Part shown: one piece after another, positions 45,401 to 57,115 of the stretch
How positions within the stretch are numbered: the stretch's first letter is position 1
Layout of the letters: each line of letters begins with the position of its first letter
DNA from: Solea solea
Taxonomy: Eukaryota > Chordata > Actinopteri > Pleuronectiformes > Soleidae
Direction: 5' to 3'
DNA: 64,000 nucleotides
Assembly (NCBI RefSeq): GCF_958295425.1
Contig: NC_081147.1
Location: 6,221,290 to 6,285,289 of the forward strand
Made by a program: the position numbers and the translations under genes
The notes under the pieces: generated by a model
Seen by the model: only the letters and a program-made list of their open reading frames with translations
Told to the model about the DNA's origin: nothing
The model's database searches: none

Positions 45401-45795
45401 TTAAAGTAACAAGAAAGACACAACAAATTCGTAAATAGAGTACATGTAATCTCATTTCAACTGGTTGTTATAGTGTTACTTGAACACTTCAGAATTAACT
45501 GTATATGTGGTTTTATAAAAGTTTACTTTATACTTTTTTGTCTTGCTGGGATTATGTTCTTATGAAAGACAAATGTATTTTCCTTCAGATCTAAAGCAAT
45601 GGAGCTGTATCAGTTCATTTCCTGAAGAAACTAGGCTTTACCTGCTACCCATTGGCAGGTTGTGCTGTGCCATCATCCCATCATCATCTGTGAATCCCTG
45701 GTCATCACAATGGTGCCAGAAGAGAAGCACCTTGGATCCACAAGTAATACAAAGCCGTCATGATCTTCTCTATGTCATCTCATTCACCTTAGCTC
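42460..45795. other. AT-rich stretch without a supported gene
   Basis: From 42886 (gggatgggcagtatttcaat) to about 43640 the sequence is rich in aaaatac/gtatttt words and resembles a fish non-autonomous element, without confirmed ends. Around 43930-44010, repeated ggtaccg words suggest another fragment. A 165-codon antisense open frame (43314-43811) has no recognisable motif. Confidence 0.4.
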
Positions 45796-45799
45796 ACCA

Positions 45800-46400
45800 G
45801 CCCCTCCTTCTCGTCACATGCCTGCACTGTACCCTGTAACCCTTTATATAAACTCACCTCTCAGTTCACTCAGTGCCAGATTGTTCTTTGTCGCCAGTAC
45901 TAGTATCTCCTGCGTTTTTCGGATTGATTCCGACCCTGCCTGTCCCCGACCTGTCTGCTCTGTCTCTACCCACAGTGATCTACTCTGCCTTCCGCCCCCG
46001 GCAAAAGATTCTGCTTGCTCCCTGCCTGACTTCTGCCTGCTTGTTCCTGTGGCGGAACAGCTCTGCACTGGACCTGTCATCTTGGGCTCAAGTTCCCTCT
46101 GCATTTCATGGTACGGAGCTCAGCCTACGAACTATTGTGTGTGTGCCTGTGCATCACACACCAGTCTGCTTCCCCGTCCATCTACGGCAGACACGCTCCG
46201 TCCTCCTCAGACAACCAGAGTTCTCCAGTGAGCCCAGCTTCCCCTTGTGGGGTTTTCATTGAACAATCACTGAATGTTGTGTTGAATAAACTCGGGGTGG
46301 ATAGGCAGCACTCGAATTTCCGGTTCCAGTTCAATTTTACAATTTTGTACTTCACTTCACTACTACATCAAATAAAGAGTCCTCGCAAGGTCAGCGTGCT
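45800..46400 (+). repeat. Possible LTR-like sequence, C/T-rich
   Basis: It is pyrimidine-rich with repeated ctgcctg/cctgcct words, a ttgaataaa signal near 46281 and an ending gagtcctcgcaaggtc, like fish gypsy LTR R-U5 regions. There is no primer site, pol sequence or second copy nearby. Overlapping open frames look like composition artefacts. Confidence 0.3.
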
Positions 46401-46639
46401 CCTGTTTATTCTGTCGGTAGTAAAAATGCTCTGTTTGTTGTGTTTACAACATTTACAGTGTATTTCCGTGCGAGAAGAACCCCCAAAAAACCTAGTCTCA
46501 CAACTGTGTGGGATGCGGGCAGACGTGAGACACAAGCAGTGAAGTGTAACATGGCTGAGCTGTGCGAACCAGAGCGTAGCACGTTCATTCTGCCCAGCAA
46601 CAGTTCATACTATTTTCATAATCACTCTGCGCGCTCGCG

Positions 46640-46860
46640 GTCTCTCTCTGTGCCTTCTGCCCGCTCGACTTTGCTGAGTTTTGGCACTCCGGGGGCAGGC
46701 ATTGAATAGACGCCGCGTAACCCCCCTCTCCTTTCTGATTGGTCACTTTAACCCCTAGGTCAGAGCCAATCCAAGACATAGTAGGGAGGGTCATCATTGC
46801 TGTTGGCGGCAGAAGAATGTGATTATTGTAAGAACGGCGGATCGAGAAAAGAGGTAAGTA
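46640..46860 (+). repeat. Left arm of a long inverted repeat (partner 48315-48535)
   Basis: Shares with the partner tttgctgagttttggcactc, tttctgattggtcactt, aggtcagagccaatcc, and gttggcggcagaagaatgtg, then ggatcgag and a GAG/GTAAGTAG donor. An inverted CCAAT box lies at 46737-46742. About 85% alike by eye. Confidence 0.8.
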
Positions 46861-48314
46861 GAGGAACAGACAGATAGTCAATGCTAGCCACAGCAGTGGC
46901 TACTTTTACAATACGAAAACAATACGAATACGAAACATTGTTGACCCAATACATAACATTCTCATAACCTTCTGTTATAGTGGTCTGATCACAGTGGAGG
47001 AGACCTGGCAGTTTCCTGGGGAAAAACACATTTTCATGGGGCTATCATGGCTGAGCAAGTAAGTCTTACACAATTAGGGAGGTACATTTATGAGTTTCAC
47101 ATAAGTCGGTGGAGGCAGAGAGCCTCCATCCTCCCTCGTAGCAAGTCATTAAACCATCACAATTAGTCCCCAATAAATGTATAATTTAAATATCTATATG
47201 TTCCTCTTTGTGGCGACACAAGGGTTATTACTATGTTATACTCCAAATACCGACAACGCCACCTTGGGTTATGGCCCAAGGACCAGTAGTAAAGGTCGAC
47301 TAGTACCTTCGGAACAAAAAGACACTCAGGTTCGTTTACTCAGGGAGGGAATGAGACGGAGTTCAATGATCATGTCTAACAATTTATTATTAAAACAATC
47401 ATGAGATTGGCACTGTAACAAAAAAAGAAAAGAGCCCAACTAAAAGGGGGATGTAGTCTGAGGCTTACCGGCTGGAGGAGGGGTTTTGGTAGGGGAAGTG
47501 ACATCCAAAAGGAAAAGGAGGGCACCCTACACACACACACACAGCAAAAGGTGACGTAAACAAAGAAAATCTTAAAAAGGGATCACACAGCACACAGGAC
47601 CACCACCACCCAGGAGAACCACCACCACCGTCGGCCTTCAGCACTAAGGGGAGTGGAAAACACAATTAAACGGGCTTAAATTTAAGGAACCAAATATAAA
47701 TGATCAATTGATAAACTGAGAAAGGTTAAATTATATTAATAAATCAACCAAACACAAGACGGCGAACAGTTAGCAGCGGCCAAATAGCCGTGATTAATCA
47801 GCTGTGTTTACACTTGGCGTTGGCGTTAGCCTTAGCACTAGCGTTAGCTTTGGTGCTAGCCTTAGCGTTACAGTTATGAATCCGGATGCAGTGGTATCCC
47901 TTCCAAAGAGGGAGGGGGTGAAGAAATCAGGCGTGGCAGGGAAGACAGCCACCATGCAGCACACAACCAGCAGACTGTTAGAGGGAGAGGAGCGGAAGAG
48001 GAGCTTAGCCCCTGGCTATAGCAGCAAACAACAGAAGCATGTCATCACTCACCAATGCTCTGGTTGCGGCAATAAACACCGCCCCGACTGATCGGCTCGG
48101 CCGCGGTGAAGACGCCGGATCTATTAGGGAACGACGGTTTTAATTGAATGAAACACGGACGAATATACACAAAACAGCACGGCAATATGTACTTACCTGT
48201 GCTCGGATGCTAGCGGCACACATAACGACCCGGGAGCGAGAGATAAGTCAGAGGGGCCGGGGTGCAGTCAAACAAACTAAGTCAATGGTGCCTCATACCA
48301 CTACATCTACTTAC
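46861..48314. other. Interior of the inverted-repeat element
   Basis: No transposase recognised. A CT/GA-rich tract and acc/cac repeats lie at 47600-47630. At 47815-47875, ggcgttagccttagc-type words repeat. A purine-rich open frame (47804-48091) ends QCSGCGNKHRPD with no known domain. Confidence 0.4.
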
Positions 48315-48535
48315 CTCTTTTTTCTCTGACATCTCGATCCACCGTTCTTAATCACATTCTTCTGCCGCCAACCGCAATGATGACCCGCCCTACTTTGCCT
48401 CGGATTGGCTCTGACCTAGGCATTTAAGTGACCAATCAGAAAGGAGGGGGGGTTACAGGGTGTCTATTCAATACCTGCTCCCAGAGTGCCAAAACTCAGC
48501 AAAGTGCAAGCGGAAGGCACAGAGAGTGTGAGCCC
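48315..48535 (-). repeat. Right arm of the inverted repeat, with a small first-exon-like ORF
   Basis: Inverted partner of 46640-46860. On the minus strand it carries an ATG at 48332 and six codons (MSEKKE) ending at a GTAAGT donor (exon end 48315). The left arm lacks the ATG through a short deletion. The CCAAT box and short exon suggest a promoter plus first exon of a mobile-element gene, duplicated as an inverted pair. Confidence 0.55.
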
Positions 48536-48705
48536 GCAGAGAGAGACAGCGAGCATGCAGAGAGAGAGAGACATCGAGCGGGCAGAGAGAGAGAGACATC
48601 GAGCGCGCAGAGAGAGAGACATCGAGCGCGCAGAGAGAGAGACATTGAGCGCGCAGAGAGAGAAAGCAAGCGCGCCGAGAGTGACCGCAAGCGTGCAGAG
48701 AGTGG
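48535..48705 (+). repeat. Minisatellite, about six copies of a 23-25 bp unit
   Basis: The unit gagagagacatcgagcgcgc with drift toward both ends. A single related unit (gctcgcggtctctctc...) is in the left arm at 46636-46660, so the array expanded from a sequence inside the inverted repeat. Several frames on both strands are open (Arg/Glu- or Ser/Leu-rich), a composition effect. Confidence 0.85.
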
Positions 48706-48719
48706 TCTTTCTGCACGCT

Positions 48720-49915
48720 GTTTATGGTATTTATGCACGCGGAATTTGGCACATTAATGACGCCATAGAAAGGTTGCTAATTCAAGACAGCGGTATGAAT
48801 GAACTACGCAGAGCAATCTGCCTTTGCATCACAGATTCATAGATTGTTGATTTATTTGCGTGAGAAAAGTCATGTGTGGCATGTGAGTGTGTAAACTTAT
48901 TGAAATGTGTGTGGCTCTAAGCTGCTACTGGAGATAACACAGCAAGCTGCCAACTGCCGCGATTTGCACTTGCTGTCACTTGATCGTCACACCCCCTGCG
49001 GTGCTCACTCACTTAACCCAACTTGCGTACTTGAGTATTAAGAAGGGGCCAAGAAAACTTGCGTTCCTTCTTCTTGGTTTTTAACGGCGGCACCAGTGGG
49101 ATTTGTGGACAAAACGATATTTAAATTTATAGAAAAGTGCTACCAAGCAAAATTTAAGTATCTCTTTTTATACTTTCACCACCAGCTTTATGAGCACTGT
49201 CATCAGCTGCTGGTTCAGTGATGTTTATTGCTACTGCCCTCAAACTGGAGACTTGATACAAACAGCCTGATGTTTACCACACCATCAAATTTTACTGAAA
49301 AGTGAGGTGCTCAACTTGCAGTCGCCGTCACTAAATCTGCCCCTTAATCAGACAGACAGCAATATTAGGAGCAGGGTGAATCTGTAAAGGCTTACCCACA
49401 CAGGAGATGTTTCAGCTGTGTTTTATTCTTTTCTGGCTCCAGCATGTGTTAGGAACAGATACTCAAAAACAGTCTCCAGTGGCTGTGTAATAGATCATGT
49501 GTTTCTCTTTTACTTTACAATCAAAGCTACGACCTGAGCCACATTTACAGCTCCAGGCCTTTATTTGTTTTCCATTTTATGTTTGTCTAGTGACTGTGAT
49601 ATGCTGCTTTAGTTTAGAAGCTGACCGGTGTAGACAGTATTCAATGTACATTATCTCAAGGTACTTTTCAGAGTATGTTCTAGAAGAAACCCAACAGCTA
49701 ACACACTGAGTAAATACACCATAATAGTGTACATGTAGCACATTGGTGATGGTGTATCATACTGTCAATACATAAGCAGCTTGTTTTGACATTAACTCAT
49801 GAGAAAGTATTTTCTGTTCCCCAGAATAGAAGGAACTCAATATTGTCAACTATGTCTTGCAAATATAAACACATTTGGTATATTTTATTTGGTCAAATGA
49901 AAATGAGGTGATGCC
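48720..49915. other. No gene recognised
   Basis: No coding, RNA or repeat signature seen apart from AT-rich sequence. Confidence 0.45.
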
Positions 49916-49917
49916 GC

Positions 49918-52400
49918 TAGTTACATTACATTACATGTTTTTTTTTTTTTTTTTTTTTTGTCGTCGTCGTCTTGGTCAAGGTAGAGTCGGTAGAAATGTG
50001 TTGTTAGTCAGCGGCGGAAGATGTGGAGGCTTTCCGCTGTCCGGATGTTGATGGGGAGCTCGTTTCACCATTTGGGAGCTAGGACAGTGAACAGTCTTGA
50101 GTTCTGCGAATGCCTCTGCGATCCTCTCAGTGAGGGGGCAGCAAGCCGGTTTGCCGATGCAGAGCGTAGTGGGCGGGCTGGGGTGTAGGTTTTGATCATG
50201 TCCTGGATGTAGGCTGGACCGGATCCGTTTGTAGCATGGAACGCAAGCACTAGAGTCTTGAAGTGGATGCGAGCAGCTACAGGAAGCCAGTGAAGGGAGC
50301 GGAGGAACGGTGTTGTGTGGGAGAATTTTGGTAAGTTGAAGACCAGTCGAGCTGCTGCATTCTGGATGAGTTGCAGAGGTCGTATGGCACACGCAGGCAG
50401 ACCAGCCAGGAGGGAGTTGCAGTAATCCAAGTGTGAGATGACAAGAGCCTGGACCAGAACCTGTGCCGCCTTCTGGGTTAGGAGAGGCCGTATCCTTCTG
50501 ATGTTGTACAACATGTGTCTGCAGGATCGAGCTGTTGCAGCAATGTTGGCAGTGAGGGAGAGATGGTCATCAAGTGTCACACCCAGGTTCCTTGCGGTAT
50601 GAGAAGGAGTTACCACAGAGTTGTCGAGGGTGATGGTCAGGTCAGTGGTGGGAACGCCCTTTCCTGGGAGAAAAAGAAACTCAGTCTTGTCGAGATTGAG
50701 TTTCAGGTGATGGTCAGACATCCACTGAGAGATGTCGGTCAGACAGGCGGAGATCCGTTCTGCTACATGTGTGTCGGAGCTGGGAAAAGAGAGAATGAGT
50801 TGGGTGTCATCGGCGTAGCTGTGATAGGAAAAACCATGAGAGAGAATAACAGAACCAAGAGAGTTGGTGTATAGAGAGAAGAGGAGAGGGCCCAAGACAG
50901 AACCCTGAGGGACCCCAGTAGCTAGAGGACAGGGTTCCGACACGGATCCTCTCCAGGATACTCTGTTCGGTTGGTACTATGTTCGGTTTTGAAGAAAGGA
51001 CGAGAGTAGGGTAAGTGCAGAGCCTGAGACACCTAGTTCTTGAAGGGAGGAAGTAAGGATCTGGTGGTTAACTGTGTCAAACGCTGCAGAAATGTCCAAG
51101 AGGATGAGTACAGAGGAGAGAGAGGCAGCCCTGGCAGTGTGGAGTTGCTCAGTGACAGCAAGAAGTGCAGTTTCGGTCGAGTGACCTGCTTTAAAACCAG
51201 ACTGAAGAGGATCAAGAAGGTTGTTCCGGTGAAGGTAGGGGGAGAGTTTATTAAAGATAGCACGCTCCAGAGTTTTGGAGAGAAAAGGAAGAAGAGAGAC
51301 AGGTCTGTAGTAATTTACTTCAGACGGGTCAAGGGTGGGTTTTTTAAGGAGGGGGTTCACTCTGGCCTCTTTAAGAGAGTCCGGAAAGCAACCAGATGAT
51401 AGAGATGTGTTAATGAGGTGGGTGAGGAAAGGAAAAAGATCAGAAGCAATTGACTGAAGAAGGTGAGAGGGGATAGGGTCAAGGGGGCAGGAGGTGGGGC
51501 GGGCAGAGGTTATTAGGGAAAGAACTTGATCATGAGATAGAGGGGTGAAAGAGGATAGAGAAGGAGTTGAATTTGTCATTGGTAGAGTGGTGAGATCAGG
51601 AGGTGGGGTTGAGAAAGAAGAGCGAATGTCATCTACTTTTTTGTGAAGTAGTTGACAAAGTGAATTGGTAGAAGGGAGGAAGGGGGAGGGGGAGTGGGGG
51701 GGTCAAGGAGGTTAGAGAAGATCGAGAAAAGTTTTTTGGGATTAGAGAAAGAGGATTGAATTTTAGTCTGATAGAAAGATTGTTTGGCTGCAGAGATAGA
51801 GGCAGTGACGGTGGAGACAAAAGAATGATAGAATGAAGGAAGTGCTGATAGAACAGTTGAGGAGAGAGAGGAGGGAGAGAGAGAGCGAATGTTACGACGG
51901 ACAAGTGCAATATCTGATGAGATGAGACCATCAGATTGGGAGAGTGGGAGAGAGTAGGAAATGAAGAAATGATCAGAGACATGAAGTGGTGTTACCTTGA
52001 GGTCGGAGGTGGAGCAGTTTCTGGTGAAGATGAGGTCAAGGTGGTTGCCAGCTTTGTGAGTTGGTGGAGAAGGAGCAAGTGAGAGAGAAAGAGACGAAAG
52101 TAGAAGAAGTAGATCGGATGACTTCTCTGACTGGATGTTGAAGTCACCAAGAAGAACAAGTGGTGGGCCATTTTCTGGGATATTTGAGAGGAGGACATCT
52201 AGTTCCTCCAAGAAGTGTCCCAATGGGCCTGGTGGACGGTAGATGACAACAATGATGAGTTTTACTGGGTGAGTTACAGTTACAGCATGAAATTCAAATG
52301 ACTGTGAAGAGAAGTGTGGCAGTGGGTGAAGAGTGGAAGTCCAGTTGGGGTTGATGAGCAGACCTGTCCCGCCACCTCTTCCAGTGGATCTGGGTGTGCC
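49918..52400 (-). pseudogene. L2-clade LINE, endonuclease end to 3' tail
   Basis: From 52400 down: APE endonuclease parts GRGGGTGLLINPNW, IIVVIYRPPG, VLLGDFNIQS, AGNHLDLIFTRN and VSDHFFISYSLPL, with the GDFN and SDH catalytic motifs. Then a linker. RT follows: [90 protein letters not shown] and [20 protein letters not shown]. The C-terminus is near 50000 and a T-run plus tacattacattacat tail at 49920-49955. It is 5'-truncated inside the endonuclease. Only a few frameshifts (near 51630, 50950 and 50065) interrupt it, so it is the best-preserved LINE here. Confidence 0.9.
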
Positions 52401-52426
52401 AGGTACTTAGCCTCCTTGTTAGACTC

Positions 52427-52629
52427 CGGTTTAGACTCCTTTGTCTTTGTCTTCCTGAGTCTCAGACTCCGGTTTAGACTCCTTTGTCTTTGTCTTCCTG
52501 AGTCTCAGACTCCGGTTTAGACTCCTTTGTCTTTGTCTTCCTGAGTCTCAGACTCCGGTTTAGACTCCTTTGTCTTTGTCTTCCTGAGTCTTAGACTCCG
52601 GTTTAGACTCCTTTGTCTTTGTCTTCCTG
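52427..52629. repeat. 43-bp minisatellite, nearly five copies
   Basis: The unit starting cggtttagactcctttgtct begins at 52427, 52470, 52513, 52556 and 52599 (partial). Copies are almost identical (one ctcag to cttag change). Directly upstream of the truncated L2 end. Confidence 0.95.
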
Positions 52630-52639
52630 CGCGTCCCTG

Positions 52640-54030
52640 TGCATGTCGGGCTGGACGTGTGCAACAACCTCATCAGAGTGGGTGGGGGTCTCCTGTTTGG
52701 GCAGGTTGGGCAATGTACTGCAAAGTTACAGTTTACTTTCTGTTTTTGATGTTCCACTTCCTGTTGGGAGGTCATCTTTTGTAGACATGTTCAGGGCGGG
52801 TCTGTGGTGTCACATCTTGAGTTTTAGGTGGATATAACAATCCCCTTTAGAGAAGCATGAAAAACTGTAAATAGCATATTGTATGCCTACACCATGGGGA
52901 GCTGTTTTTGAAATTAGATATTTTCATATACCAGTCAATTGTGACCTTATTTAACAGTAAAAAATCCATACAATTGCACTGTTTTATAATAATTAAATTC
53001 TCATTGTCACAAATAACATTGTTGAATGGCAATGTATCCAAATGTAAGCCACGCAGGAGTTCAGAAATTGAAAATATCGGCCTTTCTTACACATTTGGAG
53101 TGAAAAAACATAAGCTCAGGATTGAACTTGATATGGTGGCATCAGTCCAACATTTTCTCAACTGAGCTAATGGAAGCAACGTATGATCAGTGAACTAAAA
53201 CCAAAGCTATGGATCGTACAAAATTGAGGGCTGCAACATTCTTGATATTACGATATAAAGAAAATGATATAACGTGAGTTGAACCATTAACTCCCACTCC
53301 CCTGTCAAGCTCCTCAACTACTGTTCTAACCCGTAAAATTTTAATTTCTGTTTGATTCACCTTTTTATAATACAAAAGTTATATTTTGCATATGATGACA
53401 CAGGATTGAATGGTTGTAATAGCACATTTCTCTAACAATATTTGTAAGAACAATATTGTATAACTTAAATTGTTTATTTTTCAAATAATAAACTTATCAC
53501 ATTATGTGATATTGATCTGTTTTTAATATTATTCTGGTGTTGCAGCTTTTGTAAGATTGTGTTTCATTTTAGACTTTGTGAAAACAGCATTATGTGAAAA
53601 TGGTGAAAATGTATTTTACATTTCCTATGTATGGTGTTTTATCACCTTAAGTGGTTCAGATAGTTGTAATAGATGATATAACACATCAGAAATAGTTCTT
53701 ATAAAATGTTCAATACTCTCTAAGTTATTGCAATAAAAAAATAACACATGTTCATTATTTTTATTTATTTATTTTTTTCAAACACTCAAAATTACTTTTC
53801 AGGAGTTGTCAGTGTATTATAAAGGGAGAAAAGAAACAAAAAATTAGCATCAGAAATATGTCAGGTCCATGTTTTTATGTTTGGTTTGATTTGCACACTG
53901 AAATTTGGGACACTGCAAAAAAGAGAGTTTTACTCATGAGTCCATGTGTTTTTCCTCAGACTAAATTGTTTTAAGTTTTGATGCATTCTATTGCTTATTT
54001 CTGTCAGGAATGGGTTCTGTGCTTGTCTCA
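52640..54030. other. AT-rich stretch, no gene seen
   Basis: Nothing recognised apart from short A/T runs (53740-53775). Confidence 0.45.
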
Positions 54031-54031
54031 C

Positions 54032-54450
54032 CTTCTTGTTTCTCTTCTTCTGAAGACATTTTCACTGTGAATATGAAAGACACATTTTAATTAATAAGCA
54101 TTTGTAATGACACATTTATGATTCCTTTTGTTTGTGTTTGACATAAAACTTACTGTTGTCAAAATGTTCAGCACTGGCTCCTGCAAAACATGTTTTCTTT
54201 CATCAATAGGTTTTGAGGGTTGTCAAATACATTTATTATTGCATATTTTATGTTTTTAGTACTAACCAGCCATTGCCTCATCTTCTTCAGCCATCCACTT
54301 CTGGGCCTCCTTTAGTTGTTTAGTCAGAAATTCGTTTTTTTTTGTTCGGCCTTCAGCCGACGCTCTAAATTGTTGAGCCACTATTGTGGATACGTCCAGC
54401 ACCCTGGCTGCCAAAATGTGCCTTGGCACTGCAGGGTTGCTGGATGAGTA
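54032..54450 (-). CDS. Three phase-matched exons of an unidentified gene
   Basis: Exon A (54450-54267) follows ...caacag and ends CTG/GTTAGT; it encodes NPAVPRHILAARVLDVSTIV, AQQFRASAEGRTKKNEF and LKEAQKWMAEEDEAMA, a charged, probably helical segment. Exon B (54180-54154, 27 nt) follows ttttgcag and ends ACA/GTAAGT. Exon C (54064-54032) follows attcacag, encodes MKMSSEEEKQE and ends at GTGAGA. All three introns are phase 1 and the joined frame is open. I do not recognise the protein. The next exons on either side were not found, and it may be mobile-element derived. Confidence 0.5.
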
Positions 54451-54843
54451 CTGTTGAGACAGAACAAATTATGCACATATTTTACATGTAACTGGAAAAG
54501 CATATTGATAGTCTTGATAGGTTTATTGTCATGGTTTTGGGTATTTTGCATTTTTTGTTGGTATTTGGTATATTAGGAAAAACACATACACTGTAACAAA
54601 TTGCTGTAATTTCTACAGTAAAATTTTACAGTAACTTCTTGTTCTGTCATTTTACAAAGTATAACTGTACACCACAATGCATCATGGGTCCAAAATAATT
54701 ACAGTAGCTGACAGCATTTTTCCACTGTAACATATTGTAAAATGACAGGCAATTTGTATTCTGACTGTAGATGATGCGTATTACGGTTAAATACTGTTGA
54801 TATCGGATTGCATTACATTGAAAGAGCAGCACGTGCACAGGTG

Positions 54844-54890
54844 ATGGCAGAAGCAGAGGAGCAACGCAGTGTTCAAACACTCCATAAAAC
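54844..54890 (+). CDS. Possible first exon inside the CACTA-like element
   Basis: The ATG at 54844 opens MAEAEEQRSVQTLHK and meets a perfect GTAAGT donor at 54891. It lies where a transposon first exon would be, but no continuing exon was found. Confidence 0.35.
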
Positions 54891-55287
54891 GTAAGTTTAA
54901 CATATATATCCTACAGAATTAAAATGTGATTCAACTTGTTAACTGTTAGTTAACATAACGTAAAGTTGACCTTGTAAGTTATGGTTTGCATGTCCTCAAA
55001 GAAAGTTAGCTAGAGAGTTTTCAGAGAACATTCCAGACAAGCAATCCCAGGCGAACGCATTATTTTAGCTAATCCGTGTTTTGAACCTGACGTTAACTGT
55101 TAGAAAAATTCAGTCTGCACCATTTTTTTTAAGCAAATATTAACGTTAGTTAACGTTAACTGATTCAGCTAAAGCTAAAGCTAGCTAGCGTAACATACAT
55201 TAGTTACACCTAATAGTTAAAATAATGACCTAATGCAGTAGTTCTCGACTGGTGGGGGGCGCGGACACTCTCCCGGGGGTGCGCGAG

Positions 55288-55627
55288 TAGGCTCCTGATG
55301 AATCCGAAAATAGACGCTCATCCTCGGGCAGAGAGCGGCGGTCGGCCCGGTCCTAAGAACCAGAGTCACTGGGCGCAAAAAGTCGGAAAAACGGAAAAAA
55401 ATCTAAATCCAACATCCCACGGCTTTATTCGAGGACATAGAGGAACATAATACCACTGATTTCATCCAAAAATGTGAAGAAATGACCGAGATATGGCCCG
55501 TTGAAATCGCCCCTGATGTATCCGAAAATAGGCGCTTATCCTCGGGCAGAGAGCGGCGATCGGCCCGGTCCTTAGAACCAGAGTCACCAAAAAATCGGAA
55601 AAACGGAAAAAATTCAAAATCCAAAAT
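55288..55627 (+). repeat. Pair of about 115-bp direct repeats
   Basis: Copies at about 55288-55402 and 55509-55625 share atccgaaaatag, tcctcgggcagagagcggcg and gtcggaaaaacggaaaaaa-type blocks. Their CG content is above the surroundings. Interior of the CACTA-like element. Confidence 0.85.
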
Positions 55628-56890
55628 AGAGGTTTACCGGGATATTGCACAACATAGGCATGAATGCATGTTAAATCGAGTTTGAGGGTGGTGTGCAACA
55701 CTTTCGGTACATATATAGGAACTTGGCTATTGCAAAGATTGTCCTCGAGAATAATATCATATATTTATATAATATAATATAATAATCGTATAGAAAGCAA
55801 TAGCCTAGTGATGATAATAGTAGGCCTACTACCACTCATAATAACAATAATACTACAGTGACAGCTACATTCCAGACTCCGTTAACATAATGGTCAATTT
55901 AACAGATAACTTATAAATCAAAACATAAATCATATCGTATGACTTTGTATGACTCATAAACAGTTTTAATTTCGGCTGGATTTTAACTTTACCAGCTCTC
56001 CTGTGAACCAATGTTAAGTTAAATAAACTTCAGTGTAACTTAACATAACGTTAATGTTTGAGGTTTGTGAAACATGGTGCCAAATTTATCATAAGAACTG
56101 TGTAAATTGTGAAAAGTCTCTTTGATGAGTTAATTTACATTTTTAATGACTGATGAAGAGGCCAATTAAGTATTAAACTGTTTCCCACTGTCGGAGGAAA
56201 ACCTCCATTAACGTCTACGTATTTGCATCATTTAGCTAACGTTAGGTGCAGAGGAAACCGCCGCACCACTGCTTAAGGCACAGTGATCATCACCAACAGA
56301 CATCGGTGAAGACGATTTCAGGTAAAAACATTGTGTTATTTATGTCATTGTGTCTGACTGTGTAATCATTTTCTGTGGCATCTGACAAATTTGGGATTAA
56401 GCATTAGCTCTATGCTAATTTATCAGCTTAGTTAGCTCAAGTAAACTACTTTTGATAGCCTTGCTGCACTCTGCAGAACAGTTGGGGTGTGGGTAGTAGT
56501 TTTGTTGCCTAATCCTAACCAAGTAGTTTCTGGTCGAAAGCCCTGACTGTGCTCATTGTTTTTGTGTTGTTGTTGTTTTGGACATACAACCTTATTAACT
56601 TTAATTCTTTTTTCTTCCCTTTTTTTCGTCTGTGCCTCTCTGCTTCTCCAAACTGAGGGATCGCTGAACAGCAGCTAATGTAGCTAACAAACCGACTATA
56701 GAAAAGTACTCCATAAGACCCCACTTCAAAAAACCCGAACTATCCGTTTAAGGTTGAAGATTCGCAACATTTCCGTTTAATCGTTTCCACTGATATACAC
56801 CGTTCACTGTTTATTTCTGTTTGGGTAACTTTTGCCAGAAACTACAGTGCCCAGCTGTTTTATGAGTAGTATATTTTCATGACCAGTTTT

Positions 56891-57115
56891 TTAAAGGAAT
56901 TGTTCGACATTTTGGGAAATACTCCTATTCGCTTTATGGTGGAGAGTTAGATGAGTAGATGGATACCATGTCCATTAAAGGTAAAAAGGTTAAGGTAGAT
57001 TTAGTTACTTTTGGACAAAGCCAGGCTAGCTGTTTCCCCGTTTCCAGTCTGTGCTTAATTAGGCTAACCAGCTTCTGTCTGAAGCCTTATATTTAACATG
57101 ATATAATTTTATTGA
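56891..57115 (+). mobile_element. Fragment of a common teleost MITE (TTAAAGG end)
   Basis: Starts TTAAAGGAATTGTTCGACAT, then ttttgggaaatactcctatt and agacaaagccaggctagctg-like blocks, a repeat I recall as very frequent in fish. Only the left end is clear. It is nested in the CACTA-like element. Confidence 0.5.

Noticed and set aside
48428..48842. Arg/Glu repeat proteins encoded on both strands around the 23-bp array
   Set aside because: Several frames on both strands are open at once, the signature of a repeat without stop codons, not of a gene.
52314..52775. Open frames over the 43-bp repeat
   Set aside because: The unit length is not a multiple of three, so each copy shifts frame; they are chance.
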